Assembly: GCA_000961845.1 (NCBI GenBank)
Contig: LADZ01000060.1
Location: 46,389-110,388 of the forward strand
Direction of reading: 5' to 3'
Length of the DNA stretch: 64,000 nucleotides
Source of the DNA: Flavobacteriales bacterium BRH_c54
GTDB taxonomy: Bacteria > Bacteroidota > Bacteroidia > Flavobacteriales_E > Vicingaceae
The notes beneath the pieces are model-generated. The model was not told the DNA's origin, did no database searches, and saw nothing but the letters and a program-made list of their open reading frames with translations. Positions 27,701-38,700 of this stretch are shown here, piece after piece. The position numbers were made by a program, and so were the translations under genes. Every line of letters begins with the position of its first letter. Position 1 is the stretch's first letter.

Positions 27701-27974
27701 TGCCGAAGCTGCTAAACAAGCTGCTGAAAATGATGTGCATATTTTAGGGGTTTCTTCTTTAGCTGCCGGACATAAAACCTTAGTTCCACAAGTAATTGAA
27801 GAGCTAAAAAATATTGGTAGAGAAGATATTTTGGTAATTGTTGGAGGAGTTATTCCTCAACAAGATTATGAGTTTTTATTTAATGCCGGAGCCGTTGGAA
27901 TATTTGGTCCAGGCACAAAAATAAGTAAAGCAGCACAAGCTATTTTGGAAGTGATGATTGATAGTGTGAAGTGA
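24786..27974 (+). CDS. mutB: Methylmalonyl-CoA mutase, fused small (MutA-like) and large (MutB) subunits
   Basis: 1062-aa adenosylcobalamin-dependent enzyme interconverting methylmalonyl-CoA and succinyl-CoA in propionate metabolism. Residues 1 to about 365 resemble the non-catalytic small subunit ([35 protein letters not shown]). From about 375 a complete large subunit follows: [45 protein letters not shown], then a C-terminal B12 domain with DGHDRG at 943-948, where His945 is the cobalt ligand. The small half repeats elements of the large half (RIARNIQL versus RIARNTQL), showing their common origin. Normally these are two genes. No G-protein domain, so it is not the IcmF fusion. It is 26 bp after the FtsB-like gene. 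Confidence 0.93.
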   Translation: MNDFKEISYQQWKEQIIADLKGKDFEATLVWNSEEDINVQPFYMQNALENNLSSTLNIIPENTTSWNINEQIDVIDNDANQQALTALTGGCNSLEFVGKIANLEKLDILLKDIQLDIIQLNFKNQQPLQTAELFTQLIEKSSYKNVKANFYSNGITNDIIALSKNQHTDKCVMISASATAKMSEQLADSFTKAVEAVDILTKNGISTKEAWNKIMFQFPVQNNYFFEIAKLRAARICFELITNQYQLTDAEMYITAQTTLTPQPEIDVHNNTLAATTQAMSAIIGGVNCLTVLPFNTLDEKATTFSKRIARNIQLILKEESFLDKVIDPTKGAYYVETLTDELVKKALKSFKEKTSNFPPLTYQSPGKKTTISNKATWQTAESIEVKTNYTKEDIAPLKHLNYGAGIAPNLRGPYSTMYVMRPWTIRQYAGFSTAEESNAFYRKNLAAGQKGLSVAFDLATHRGYDSDHPRVVGDVGKAGVAIDSVEDMKLLFDQIPLDKMSVSMTMNGAVIPILAFYIVAAEEQGVKPEQLTGTIQNDILKEFMVRNTYIYPPLPSMKIIADIFKYTSQKMPKFNSISISGYHIQEAGGTNEIELAYTLADGLEYLRTGIASGMDIDDFAPRLSFFWGIGMNHFMEIAKMRAGRLLWAKIVKQFNPKNEKSLALRTHCQTSGWSLTEQYPYNNIARTCVEALAAALGGTQSLHTNALDEAIALPTDYSARIARNTQLFIQNETEICKTVDPWGGSYYIETLTHQLAEKAWELIEEVEKHGGMAKAIEKGIPKLRIEEAAAKKQARIDSGKEIIVGVNEYIVDADEEFEVREVDNTKVRSSQIERLTKIKANRNNEKVQTALKNITEIARSGNGNLLDAAVLAARERATLGEISDALEEVFGRYQAQIRSISGVYSSEVMDDKDFLKAKALADEFAQLDGRRPRIMVAKMGQDGHDRGAKVIATSFADLGFDVDIGPLFQTPAEAAKQAAENDVHILGVSSLAAGHKTLVPQVIEELKNIGREDILVIVGGVIPQQDYEFLFNAGAVGIFGPGTKISKAAQAILEVMIDSVK

Positions 27975-28083
27975 TTTTTTTATTTCTTAAAAGTGAAAAA
28001 ATGTTAATCCAAACACTTAATTTCATTATCCTTTCAAAAAATGATAACTTAGCAAAAACAAAATCTAACTAAATATTTATATT

Positions 28084-28731
28084 ATGAAAAAAATTATTTT
28101 TCCTACAGTAATTATTACTTCTTTGTTTCTAATCTCTTGTGGAGAGAGCAACAAAGACAAAAATAATACAGTTGACGATAGTGAACCCATCTGTTTTTAT
28201 GAATACACTAAAAGCTCTTCTGCAACTGTGAGTTGGACAGCCTTTAAAACAACTAATAAAGTGGGTGTTGGAGGAACTTTTAATCAGGTAATGGTTAAAG
28301 GTGGAGAAAAATCTACTAAAATAACCGATGTACTTAATGGAATTAACTTTACTATAATGACCGAAAGTACTTTTACTAAAGATGAAGGCAGAGATAAAAA
28401 AATTATCGAATCTTTCTTTGGTGCAATGGACGCTACCGATTTAATTATTGGTCAAGTAAAATCAGCTAAAGGAAACAATGAAAGCGGAACTTGTACATTT
28501 TACTTAACCCTAAACAACATTGAAAAAGAAGTTACACTAGACTACAAGGTTAATGATAACAAAATAAGCTTAATTGGAGAGATTGATTTAGCCAACTGGA
28601 ATGGTGATGACGCTATTGCTTCATTAAACAAAGTTTGTGAAGACTTACACAAAGGAGAAGATGGTGTTAGTAAATTATGGTCGGTTGTTGAATTAAACAT
28701 TGAAGCATCTTTAGATAAAAATTGTAACTAA
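28084..28731 (+). CDS. YceI-like domain lipoprotein
   Basis: 215-aa lipoprotein: type II signal peptide with lipobox LISC (Cys19), then a low-complexity Asp/Asn linker and a YceI-type domain (VSWTAFKTTNKVGVGGTF, later TFYLTLNNIEKEVTLDYK and ISLIGEIDLANWN). YceI proteins are lipocalin-like barrels that bind polyisoprenoid or amphiphilic lipids; the ligand here is unknown. It is preceded by 109 bp with no obvious operon partner and followed by a bidirectional terminator. Confidence 0.85.
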   Translation: MKKIIFPTVIITSLFLISCGESNKDKNNTVDDSEPICFYEYTKSSSATVSWTAFKTTNKVGVGGTFNQVMVKGGEKSTKITDVLNGINFTIMTESTFTKDEGRDKKIIESFFGAMDATDLIIGQVKSAKGNNESGTCTFYLTLNNIEKEVTLDYKVNDNKISLIGEIDLANWNGDDAIASLNKVCEDLHKGEDGVSKLWSVVELNIEASLDKNCN

Positions 28732-28752
28732 AACTTATTTTCATCTAAAACA

Positions 28753-28788
28753 AAAAAAACCACTTTGGAGTTCCAAAGTGGTTTTTTT
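28753..28788. terminator. Bidirectional Rho-independent terminator
   Basis: CCACTTTGGA pairs with TCCAAAGTGG with A and T runs on the two sides. It sits between the convergent YceI gene (+) and SprF-like gene (-) and can end both. Confidence 0.93.
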
Positions 28789-28807
28789 ATATGCTTTTAT
28801 TAGTTTC

Positions 28808-29743
28808 TTAATTTATTGAAGGAGCTGAAGTTGTTTTGGGTTCATTTTTATGAAACCTAACACCTATCATCAACTCATGTGAGCCATTATTGTAATTTTT
28901 TAAATTAGTGGTGGTAAAATCATACGCATAAGCTACAGTAAAATAATCGTAAATCAAATAACCCACCGAAACAGCAACCGCATCACGATGACGATAGGTA
29001 CCTGCCAACCAAACTTTCTGTTTGTACATTATTCTTAAACTACCATCATACATTACAGGAGCAGGAGAGATATACTTTACAAAAAAAGAAGGCTCTAACA
29101 TAAAATCATCCGTTATATCAAACTTATACCCCCCTGTTAAAAAGAAATGAGCCGGTAAGGTTCCATTTGGATTATCTCCTTCATTAAAAAACTTTACTCT
29201 ACTGTTTAATAATTGTGGTGCAGAAAATCCCACATAATATTTCTCATGATATAAGTAAGTTCCAAAACCTGCATCGGGCACCAATACCTTTTGTACTCCA
29301 TTGGTTAAAATAACATCTCCCTCATCTCTTAACGTAACTTTAGAACCATCTATCATAAATTGTAATAATCCGGCAGAAAGTCCAAATGATAATTTTAAGG
29401 TTTCATTTAATCTAACATGATAAGAGTAAGCCAAATTAAAACCTGTTCTTCTTGTTGGTCCTACCATATCGGTAAATAAATATCCTCCCAACCCCATCTT
29501 TTCATTTTTCATTGGTCCGTTTACACTTAACGTATAAGTACGAGGAGCATCGGTAATTCCTTCCCACTGATAACGATGACTTGATTTCCCTTCAAAATAA
29601 TCTCTGGTACCTGCTACGGCAGGATTAATCAAAAAGTCATTCAAATAATATTGACTAAAATGTGGTAATTGCTGAGCAAATACTGCACTTCCTGACAATA
29701 TCAAAACCAATATTACTATATAATTCTTCATATACAATTTCAT
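28808..29743 (-). CDS. PorP/SprF family type IX secretion membrane protein
   Basis: 311-aa outer-membrane beta-barrel. Signal peptide ends at AQQ; the mature start LPHFSQYYLNDFLINPAVAGTR is the PorP/SprF hallmark. SprF-like proteins are needed for secretion or surface attachment of proteins with a type-B T9SS tail, and are usually encoded right after them. Here it begins 8 bp after the stop of the 3471-aa protein on the same strand, so it is almost certainly its partner. The start could also be the Met four residues later. C-terminal strands end GVRFHKNEP as in the family. Confidence 0.94.
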   Translation of the reverse strand: MKLYMKNYIVILVLILSGSAVFAQQLPHFSQYYLNDFLINPAVAGTRDYFEGKSSHRYQWEGITDAPRTYTLSVNGPMKNEKMGLGGYLFTDMVGPTRRTGFNLAYSYHVRLNETLKLSFGLSAGLLQFMIDGSKVTLRDEGDVILTNGVQKVLVPDAGFGTYLYHEKYYVGFSAPQLLNSRVKFFNEGDNPNGTLPAHFFLTGGYKFDITDDFMLEPSFFVKYISPAPVMYDGSLRIMYKQKVWLAGTYRHRDAVAVSVGYLIYDYFTVAYAYDFTTTNLKNYNNGSHELMIGVRFHKNEPKTTSAPSIN

Positions 29744-29751
29744 CTTATAAC

Positions 29752-32700
29752 TTACCTTAAAATGGTTATCGGACCTGTATAAGGTTTAGTTTTTCCATCG
29801 TTTAACTCTATTACAAAATAATAAGTTCCTATTGGTAATGGTTTACCATTATAGCTTCCATCCCAATCTTGTTTATACCCATCTGCATGAAATAATAATT
29901 CTCCCCAACGGTTGTAAATTTCAACAACATTATTTGGGAATTCTTCTATAAAATCGATTATCCAAACATCATTTACTCCATCACCATTCGGTGTAATACC
30001 ATCAGGGAAAACAATTTTAGGTAAAACAGTTACAATTACACTATCAGTAGAAACACACCCTGCAGGAGATGTTACGGTTAAATAATAAGTAGTAGTTTGC
30101 ATTGGATTAGCAACCGGATTAGCGATAGTTGTATCACTTAAACCATAACTAGGTGTCCAAGTATATGTCACACCTCCACTACCATTTAGTTGAGTAGAAC
30201 CTTCTTCAAAAATAGTAACATCAGGACCTGCATTTGCAACAGGTAATGGATCTATGGTTACACAAACCGTATCCATATCAAAACAGCCTGCATTTGTCCC
30301 ATATACTGTATAGACATAACAAACTTGCCCTGCTGATGTTGGAGTAACAGTTATGGTATCAGTAGTGACTATTGAAGTCATGCTAGGCAACTCAAACCAT
30401 TCTACTGAAGCTATATTTCCAATGCCATTTCCTATTAATGTTATTGGAGAACCAAAACAAACATTAGTATCATTTCCGGCAAAAGCCAATACGGTATCAA
30501 TAGCTCCAATATTTACGGTAAAAGAATCTGTACATCCATTTTGGTCAGTTACAACAAGACCATTAGCTCCAAAACATAAATTTGATGCTGTATTTGTTTG
30601 TCCGGGAGTTAAATCTCCATTCCATTGGAAAGTGTATCCTCCTGCTCCACCGCTTACAGTAACTGTAGCAGCACCATCACAAACCGAAGAACAAGTAACA
30701 TCTGTTGTTGATGTTATAATAGAAATAGCTGAAGATTCAGTAATAACAACACTATCAACCACACTACATCCATTATCATCAGTAATTGTAACAATATGTG
30801 TCCCTGCACTTAAACCAGTTGCTGTTTGAGTAGTTTGAGATGATGGTGACCAAGAAAAAGTATAAGTTGGAACTCCACCAATAACATTTACAGTTGCTGT
30901 ACCATCATTTGCACCATTACAAGTAACATTAGTTGAATTAATATTTGTAAGCATAGCATCAGGAGCATCAACAGTATCAATCACTACACCAATACATCCA
31001 ACGGAATCGGTAACCGTTACGGTGTAAACTCCACTACAAAGATTAGTTTGAGGATTAGCAGTTCCACCCGGATTAAATGAAATACTATAAGGAGCAGTTC
31101 CGCCAGTTGGATTAGCAAGAATTTGTCCATCACAAACACCATTACAAGAAATATCTGTAACAGTTGTATTAGGATCCGGAGCAGTAGTATTACTTAACGC
31201 ATAATTAAAAGTAGTTACACAACCTGTTCCTTGATCAGTTATATCAACCGAATAAGCTCCAGCACAAAGATTGATAATCATTGCTGTTGTTGGATTAGGA
31301 GGGCTTGTTGGAGTTGTCCATAAGTAGGTAAATGGTCCAATTCCACCAGTTGGATTTAAGGTGATAGAACCATCACAAACATTACAAGCCGGAGTAACTA
31401 TTACTTCATTAGCTAACACCGCAGAAGGTTCATTAAGTGTAATGGTGTCGTTTCCAGAACAACCGTTAGCATCAATAACAACCACTACATATGTTCCTGC
31501 ACATAACCCTGTCGCTGTTTGAGTAGTTTGAGCTAAAGGATCATCCCATAAGTAGGTATATGGAGCAGAACCTCCACTTGGATTTGCTGTTATTGCTCCA
31601 TCACAAATTCCATTACAACTAATTGGTGTTGTTACAGCAGTTGAAGGGACTAATTGAGTTGGGCTATTTATCGTAGCAGAAATAGAATCTACACAATTTA
31701 AACTATCAGTTACTACTGCAGTATAAATCCCTGCACATAAATTAGTAGCAGTTGGTGTTGTTTGTAAAGGGTTAGTAACATTCCATTGATAAGTAAATGG
31801 GGAAGTTCCAGCTCCTACTGCCACAGTAGCCATTCCATCACAAGCTCCAAAACAAGATTCAGGAACAATATTGCTAATACTTAAATTCAAATTATTAGTA
31901 TTAATGGTAACTGTATCTGTTAAAATACAACCATTAGCATCAGTAATAGTTACTGTATAAAATCCTGCACAAAGGTTAGTTGCTAAAGAATCATTACCTC
32001 CCGAAGGTGACCAACTAAATGTATAAGGTGTAGTACCTCCACTAACTGATGCTAAAGCAGTCCCATTACAAGCATTTGCACATGTTTCATCATTAGAAGT
32101 CATATTAACTGTAGCCGTTACATCACTATTTATAATTATTGTATGAGTAGAAACACAACCAGTTCCTAAGTCCGTTAATTGTAGTTGAATAGTTCCAGCA
32201 CATAATCCATTAACGGTAGAACTTGTCGCATTAGTGGTTGTAACAGGTAATGATGGATTTGGTCCTGTAACAGCTGTCCATACAAAATCATAAGGACCAA
32301 CTCCGCCTACAGGTGTTGAATTTACTGCTCCATTACATACTCCACAAGTAGGGTTAGTAACAACAGTACTATCATTAACAACAGGTGCATTATTAATAAC
32401 AACCGTATCTGTGGTTGTACAATTATTTCCATCTGTGATAGTTACCGTATATGTTCCTGCACATAAATTAATAGCTGTCGCTGAAGTTTGTCCGTTACTC
32501 CAAGAATAACTATATGGGGCTGCCCCTCCGCTTGGAGTTGTAGTAGCAGTTCCATCACAATTTCCATTACATGTTGGTGGTGTCGTATTTGTTGAAGTAG
32601 TTAAAATTGGATTATCTACCACATTAACCACAGCTGAATCTATACATCCATTTGCATCCGTAACTGTAACAGTATAAGTCCCTGCACATAAAGCAGTAGC

Positions 32701-35700
32701 TAATGAGTTGTTTTGTACAGGCGATGTATTCCATGAGTAAGAATATGGAGCAGTTCCTCCTGAAGCGGTTGCTAAAGCTGTTGCATCGCAATCACCATTA
32801 CATGTTGGATTAGTCGAACTTGCAGTAATTAATATACTTGTTGGTTCGGTTAATGTTACACTATCAGTTATTGAACATCCATTTTGATCTGTTATAACAA
32901 CTGTATGTGTTCCTGCACATAAGTTAGTAGCTGTTGGTGTAAGCTGCCCATTACTCCATGCATAAGAATATGTTCCTATTCCTCCGGTTGGGTTCGCTGT
33001 AGCTGTACCATCACACACACCATTACATGTTGGATTGGTTGATGTAATATTTGCTAAAATTTGTTGTGGCGTTCCAACAGTTATACTATCTACACTTATA
33101 CATCCATTTGCATCTTGCACTACAATATTATATAATCCTGCACATAAGTTTACTGCACTATCTAAATTAGATAAACTTGGATCATCCCATTGATAAATGA
33201 ATGGTGCCGCTCCTGAAGTTACTGTAACATTAGCAATTCCATCACAACTGCCAAAACAAGTAACACTATCAGCACTCATGCTTAAAGAAGGTCCATTTGG
33301 ATTGCTAATTAATACATTAAATGTATTTGAACATCCGTTATTATCTGTAACCTCAACAGTGTAAGCACCAGGGCATAATCCATTAATTGAGGCCGTTGTT
33401 TGACCACCAGGCAACCACGAATAAGTGTATGGTCCTCCAGCACCACCTGCCGGAGCAGTTACTGTAGCTGTTCCATCACAAACACCACAAGTAGCATCGG
33501 TTGTATTGATAGTTGCTGTAATGTTAGAACCTTCTCCAATAGTTACGTTACCAGTAGTTGAGCAACCATTAGCATCTGTAACTGTTACCGTATAAGTTCC
33601 TGCTGTTAATCCTGAAATAGAAGCTGTTGTAGCTCCGGTATTCCACGAATACGTATATGGAGCTGTTCCTCCGTTTGGTGTAGCTGTTGCTGTTCCATTG
33701 CTTCCTCCGTTACAACTAGCATTGCTTCCTGAAACATTAACTGTTAAATTACTTGGTGAATTAATACTTCCATTCTGAACTACACTACAACCCAACGCAT
33801 CAGTTACTGTTACTGTATAGTTTCCGGCACACAATCCTGCTACAGCATTAATAGTGTGTCCTGTACTCCAACTGTATGTATAAGGTGCTGTTCCCCCACT
33901 TGGAGTTGCAATTGCAGAACCATCACAAACACCATTACAAGTGGCGTCTATGGCAGAAACGCTTACACTAATAGGAGAGTTATCTGAAATGGTAAAAGCT
34001 TGAGCAGTTATACATCCATTACCATCGGTTACTTGCACAGTGTAGTTTCCTGCACATAATCCGTTAATACTTGTTGTGGTTGCACTATTACTCCATAAAT
34101 AAGTATAAGGTGGCACTCCTGAAGTTACAGCAACCGAAGCTGAACCATCACAAACACCACTACAAGTTGCATTCGTTGTATTTAAAGAAATACTTGGTCC
34201 ATTTGCATTACTAATTGTTACGGGAACAACCACACTACATCCATTATTATCAGTAATGGTAACAGAATAAGTACCTGCCAATAACCCTGTAACATTCGGT
34301 ACAATAGGTCCAAAATCCCAAAGATAAGTATATCCTGGCGTTCCTCCTGTTGGAGCAACTCCTGCGGTTCCATCAGCATTTCCACAAGTTGCATTGGTTG
34401 TTGTTAAGTTTGGTGTAATAACAGCTGGTTCATTAATGATAACTGGCTCTACCGTAGTACATCCATTCACATCAGTAACCTGTACATTATAAGAACCGGC
34501 ACACAATCCTGTTGCTGTTTGTGTAGTTTGATTTAAAGCATCATTCCATTGATAAGTATAGGGCGCTGTTCCACCATTTGGTGTTGCTGTTGCGGTTCCA
34601 TCACAATTTCCATTACAAGTAGCATCAGTAGTAGAAGTAGTTGCTGTTAATTGAGAAGGGCTAGTTATATTAAAGTTTATTGTTTTATTACAACCATTTG
34701 CATCAGTAATAGTTACACTTACTGCTCCAACGCACAAACCTGAAGTAGATGATGTGGTTGCTCCATTACTCCATAAATAAGTGTATGGTGCAATTCCTCC
34801 TGATGGTGCTACAGAAGCAATTCCATCACAAGTTCCTAAACAAGTTGCATCTGATATATTTAAGTTTTCAGTAATACTATCTGCCTGACCAACAACAACA
34901 CTTGCTGCCAACACACAATTACTGGCATCTGTTAATGTTAAATTATATGTACCTGCACATAAACCTGTTAATGTACTGTCATTAGCATAAGGTCCTCCCG
35001 GTGGAACTGATGTCCAAGCGTAAGAAAATGGTGCAGTTCCACCAATTGGCAAAGCATTCAAAGAGCCATCACAAGCACCAAAACAAGTGGCATTATTAAC
35101 TGTTGAAGTAATTCCTGTTGGACCTGTTGGATTACTTACAGCTATAGTAATTACGGCAACACATCCACTATTATCTGTAATAGTATCTGTGTAAAATCCT
35201 GCACAAAGATTAGTTATCGTAGAGCTTGTAGCTCCTGTTGACCATGAATGAGAATAAACACCATCTCCACCTGAAGGGAAAGTAGCAATAACTCCATCAC
35301 AAACACCACAATTAGCATTGGTAACAACAGGGTTTGCTGCAATTGGATCTGGATCGGTTAAAGTTACGTTTCCTACAAAACTACATCCTAAGCTATCAGT
35401 AACTGTTACTGTATAAGTACCTGCACATAAACCAGTAACTGTAGCTGTATTATTTGGAGAAGGAGCACATGTTCCTACCCATGAATAAGCATAAGGAGCA
35501 GTTCCTCCACTTGGTGTAGCAGTAGCACTTCCGTTAGAAAGACCATTACAGGTTGGATCAGTAGAAGTTAAAGCAACAGTAAGTGTTGTTGGTGCTGTAA
35601 CCGTAAATGAATCCACAGCTGTACAACCATTAGTATCTGTTACAGTTATAATGTAGGTATCTGGACATAAATTAGTTAATGATGAAGTAGTACCAAGGTT

Positions 35701-38700
35701 TGGGTTGGAGTTAGTTGACCATAAATAAGTAAATCCAGGAACACCACCAGATGGACTAGCAGTAACACTTCCTGTACATGGAGCTCCACCGCAAGCAACA
35801 TTAGTTCCTGTAGCATTAGCTAATAATTGATTCGGTTCAGTTATAGTAAAATTCTGAACCGTTGTACATCCATTTGAATCCATAACTGTTACAGAGTAAT
35901 TTCCAGGTGCTAAGTTGGTTATAGATGATGTAGTATCAGTTGTTGACCAAGTATAAGTATATGGAGAAACACCTCCGGAAACAGTTACGCCTGCTGAACC
36001 ATCATTAGCTCCAAAACAACTTACATTAGTTTGTATTGGGTTAGATGTTAATGCTGAAGGTGATGTTATAGTAAATGTATCAACCCTTGAACATCCACTT
36101 GAATCTGTAATAGTGACAGAATATGTTCCAGCTGGCACATTATTAATACATGCATTTGTACCTAATCCTCCCGACCAAACAAAAGTGTATCCAGGTGTCC
36201 CTCCAGTTGGAGCAACACAAATACTTCCTGTATTATTACCACTACATAAGACATTAGTAATGGTAGGGTTAGGGGTTATAGTATCAGGTGCTACTAACGT
36301 TAAGGTATCTGATTGAATACAACCATTGTTATCTGTAACTGTTACAACGGCAATACCAGGACATACATTGTTCGTATCAGGTACTGACCATGAAATTGAA
36401 TAAGGTGGAGTCCCTCCTGTTGGAGCTGATGACACCATTCCATCACAATTTCCTGCACAGGTAATTTGCTGATCAATAACTCCATTTGGGACTAAAACAG
36501 ATGGATCAACAGGCATGTTTACTGAATCAACAGCAGTACAACCATTTGCATCAGTCACTGTAATGAAAACCATCCCCGGACAAAGACCTGTAGCAGTTTG
36601 AGTAGTATCTCCATTAGACCAACTATAAGAATAAGGTAATGTTCCGCCTGATGGATTAGCTGTTGCACTTCCATCACACACACCATTACAACTAATAGTG
36701 ATTGCTGTGGTTGTAATATTAATAGTAATTGATGGGGCAATAGTTACATTACCAGAAGCTGTACAACCGTTAGTATCAGTTACAATAACATTATAAGTTC
36801 CTGCACAAAGATTTGTTGCCGAATCTGTAGTTTGACTTCCTGCGTTGGCATCCCATTGATAAGAATATCCCGGAGTTCCTCCTGAAGCTACTGCTACAGC
36901 AGAACCATCACAAATTGCTTGGCAACTTGCATTTGTAGCTGTAACGTTAAGGTTTAAAACCGGAGGATTAGTAATGGTAATAGTATCTCTAACTTCACAA
37001 CCATTAGCATCAACAATAGTTACTTCATACTGTCCTGCTCCTAAACCATTTATGGGGTTTCCGGCAATTGGAGTTCCTGGTAATAATACCCAACTTATGT
37101 TATAAGCCGGATTCCCACCTGTAGGTACTGCTACTGCAGAACCATCATTTATTCCATTACAACTCATATTAGAAAACTGAGTATTTGGATTAATAGCTGG
37201 AGGTTCATTTATCACAATAGTATCATTAACTGAACAACTTGATGTGTCTGTAATATTAACAATATAAGTTCCTGCACAAAGATTAGTTATAGCATTTGTT
37301 CCCTGACCAGTAAAAGTAAGTCCCGCAGGTATTGTTGTCCAAGTAAAAGTATATGTTCCACTTCCTCCTGAAGGAGTGGTTGTGGCAGTACCATTACAAA
37401 TTCCATTACAAGCTAAGTCAGTTCCTGTTGTGGTTGTTATTAATGCAGCTGGTTCAGTAATAGTAAAATTAATTGTTGTAGTACAATTATTTGCATCTCT
37501 AACAATAACTGTATGATTACCTGCACATAACCCATTTATAGTATTAAACCCGCCTACTACTGGAACAAAAGCAAATCCATTCCATGAAACAGAGTATGGT
37601 GCGATACCACCTGATGGAGTTACAGTTGCAGATGCATCACAGCCTCCATTACAAGTAACTTCTGTTTGTGTTAAGTTAGCATTTATGCTTGCTGGTTCAT
37701 TTATTACAACAGAAGTATTTGCCGTACATCCATTAGAATCGGTAACATTTATAGTATAAGTTCCCGCACAAAGAGCAGAAATAGAGGTTGTTCCCTGACC
37801 TGCAGCAACCTGACCTGCAGGAACACTTGTCCAAACTATAGTAAAAGGAGTAGTTCCTCCTGTAATTGTTGCTGTAGCTGTTCCATCACAAACTCCATTA
37901 CAAGACATATCTGTTTTATTAGTAGTGATAGCTAACGGTTGTGGAGAAGTTACTGTCACACTATCTATCGCTACACAATTATTAGAATCTGTAACAGTTA
38001 CCACATAAGTTCCTGCACACAAACTATTAACAGATTGTGTATTATAAGGACCTCCCGGGCCAGTCCAAACATAAGAATAAGGCGTAGTTCCTCCTGTTGG
38101 GTTAGCAGTTACACTGCCATCACAAACACCAGAACAAGACATATCAGTAGCACTGGGATTAGCTACCAACAATGCTGGTTCTGTTATGGTTATAGTATCT
38201 GATGTTGAACAATTATTAGCATCAACTATGCTCACAACATATTGCCCTGGACATAAATTAAAAATAGAATCTGTTCCTTGTCCGCTAAATGGCAACCCCG
38301 CAGGAATTGATGACCATGTATAAGTATAAACAGGAGTTCCTCCTGTAGTTGTAGTTACTGCATAACCATCACAATCACTAAAACATGTAACATTTGAAGA
38401 AATAGTTGAAGTTAATAAGGTATCCGGTTCTGTAATAATTATGGTGATAACTGTATCACAACCATTTCCGTCAACTATAGAGTCTGTATAAGTTCCAGCA
38501 CACAAGCCTGAAATTGTTGAAGACACCCCATTATTAGTTGCTCCGGTACTCCAATTATGCGTAAAAGGAGCAGTTCCTCCACTTAAAATATTTACCATAA
38601 TTGAGCCATCACAAACTCCACCACAACTAACATTTTGAGCAGTAGTATCCCATTGCATTTGATTGGGAATAGTAATATTTACGCTATCTGTAGTAGAACA

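Noticed and set aside
30353..30829. 158-aa plus-strand frame antisense to the giant gene
   Set aside because: An open antisense frame arising from the repeated codon pattern of the SprB-type repeats; no family resemblance. The frames near 36.1, 36.6 and 37.9 kb are of the same kind.
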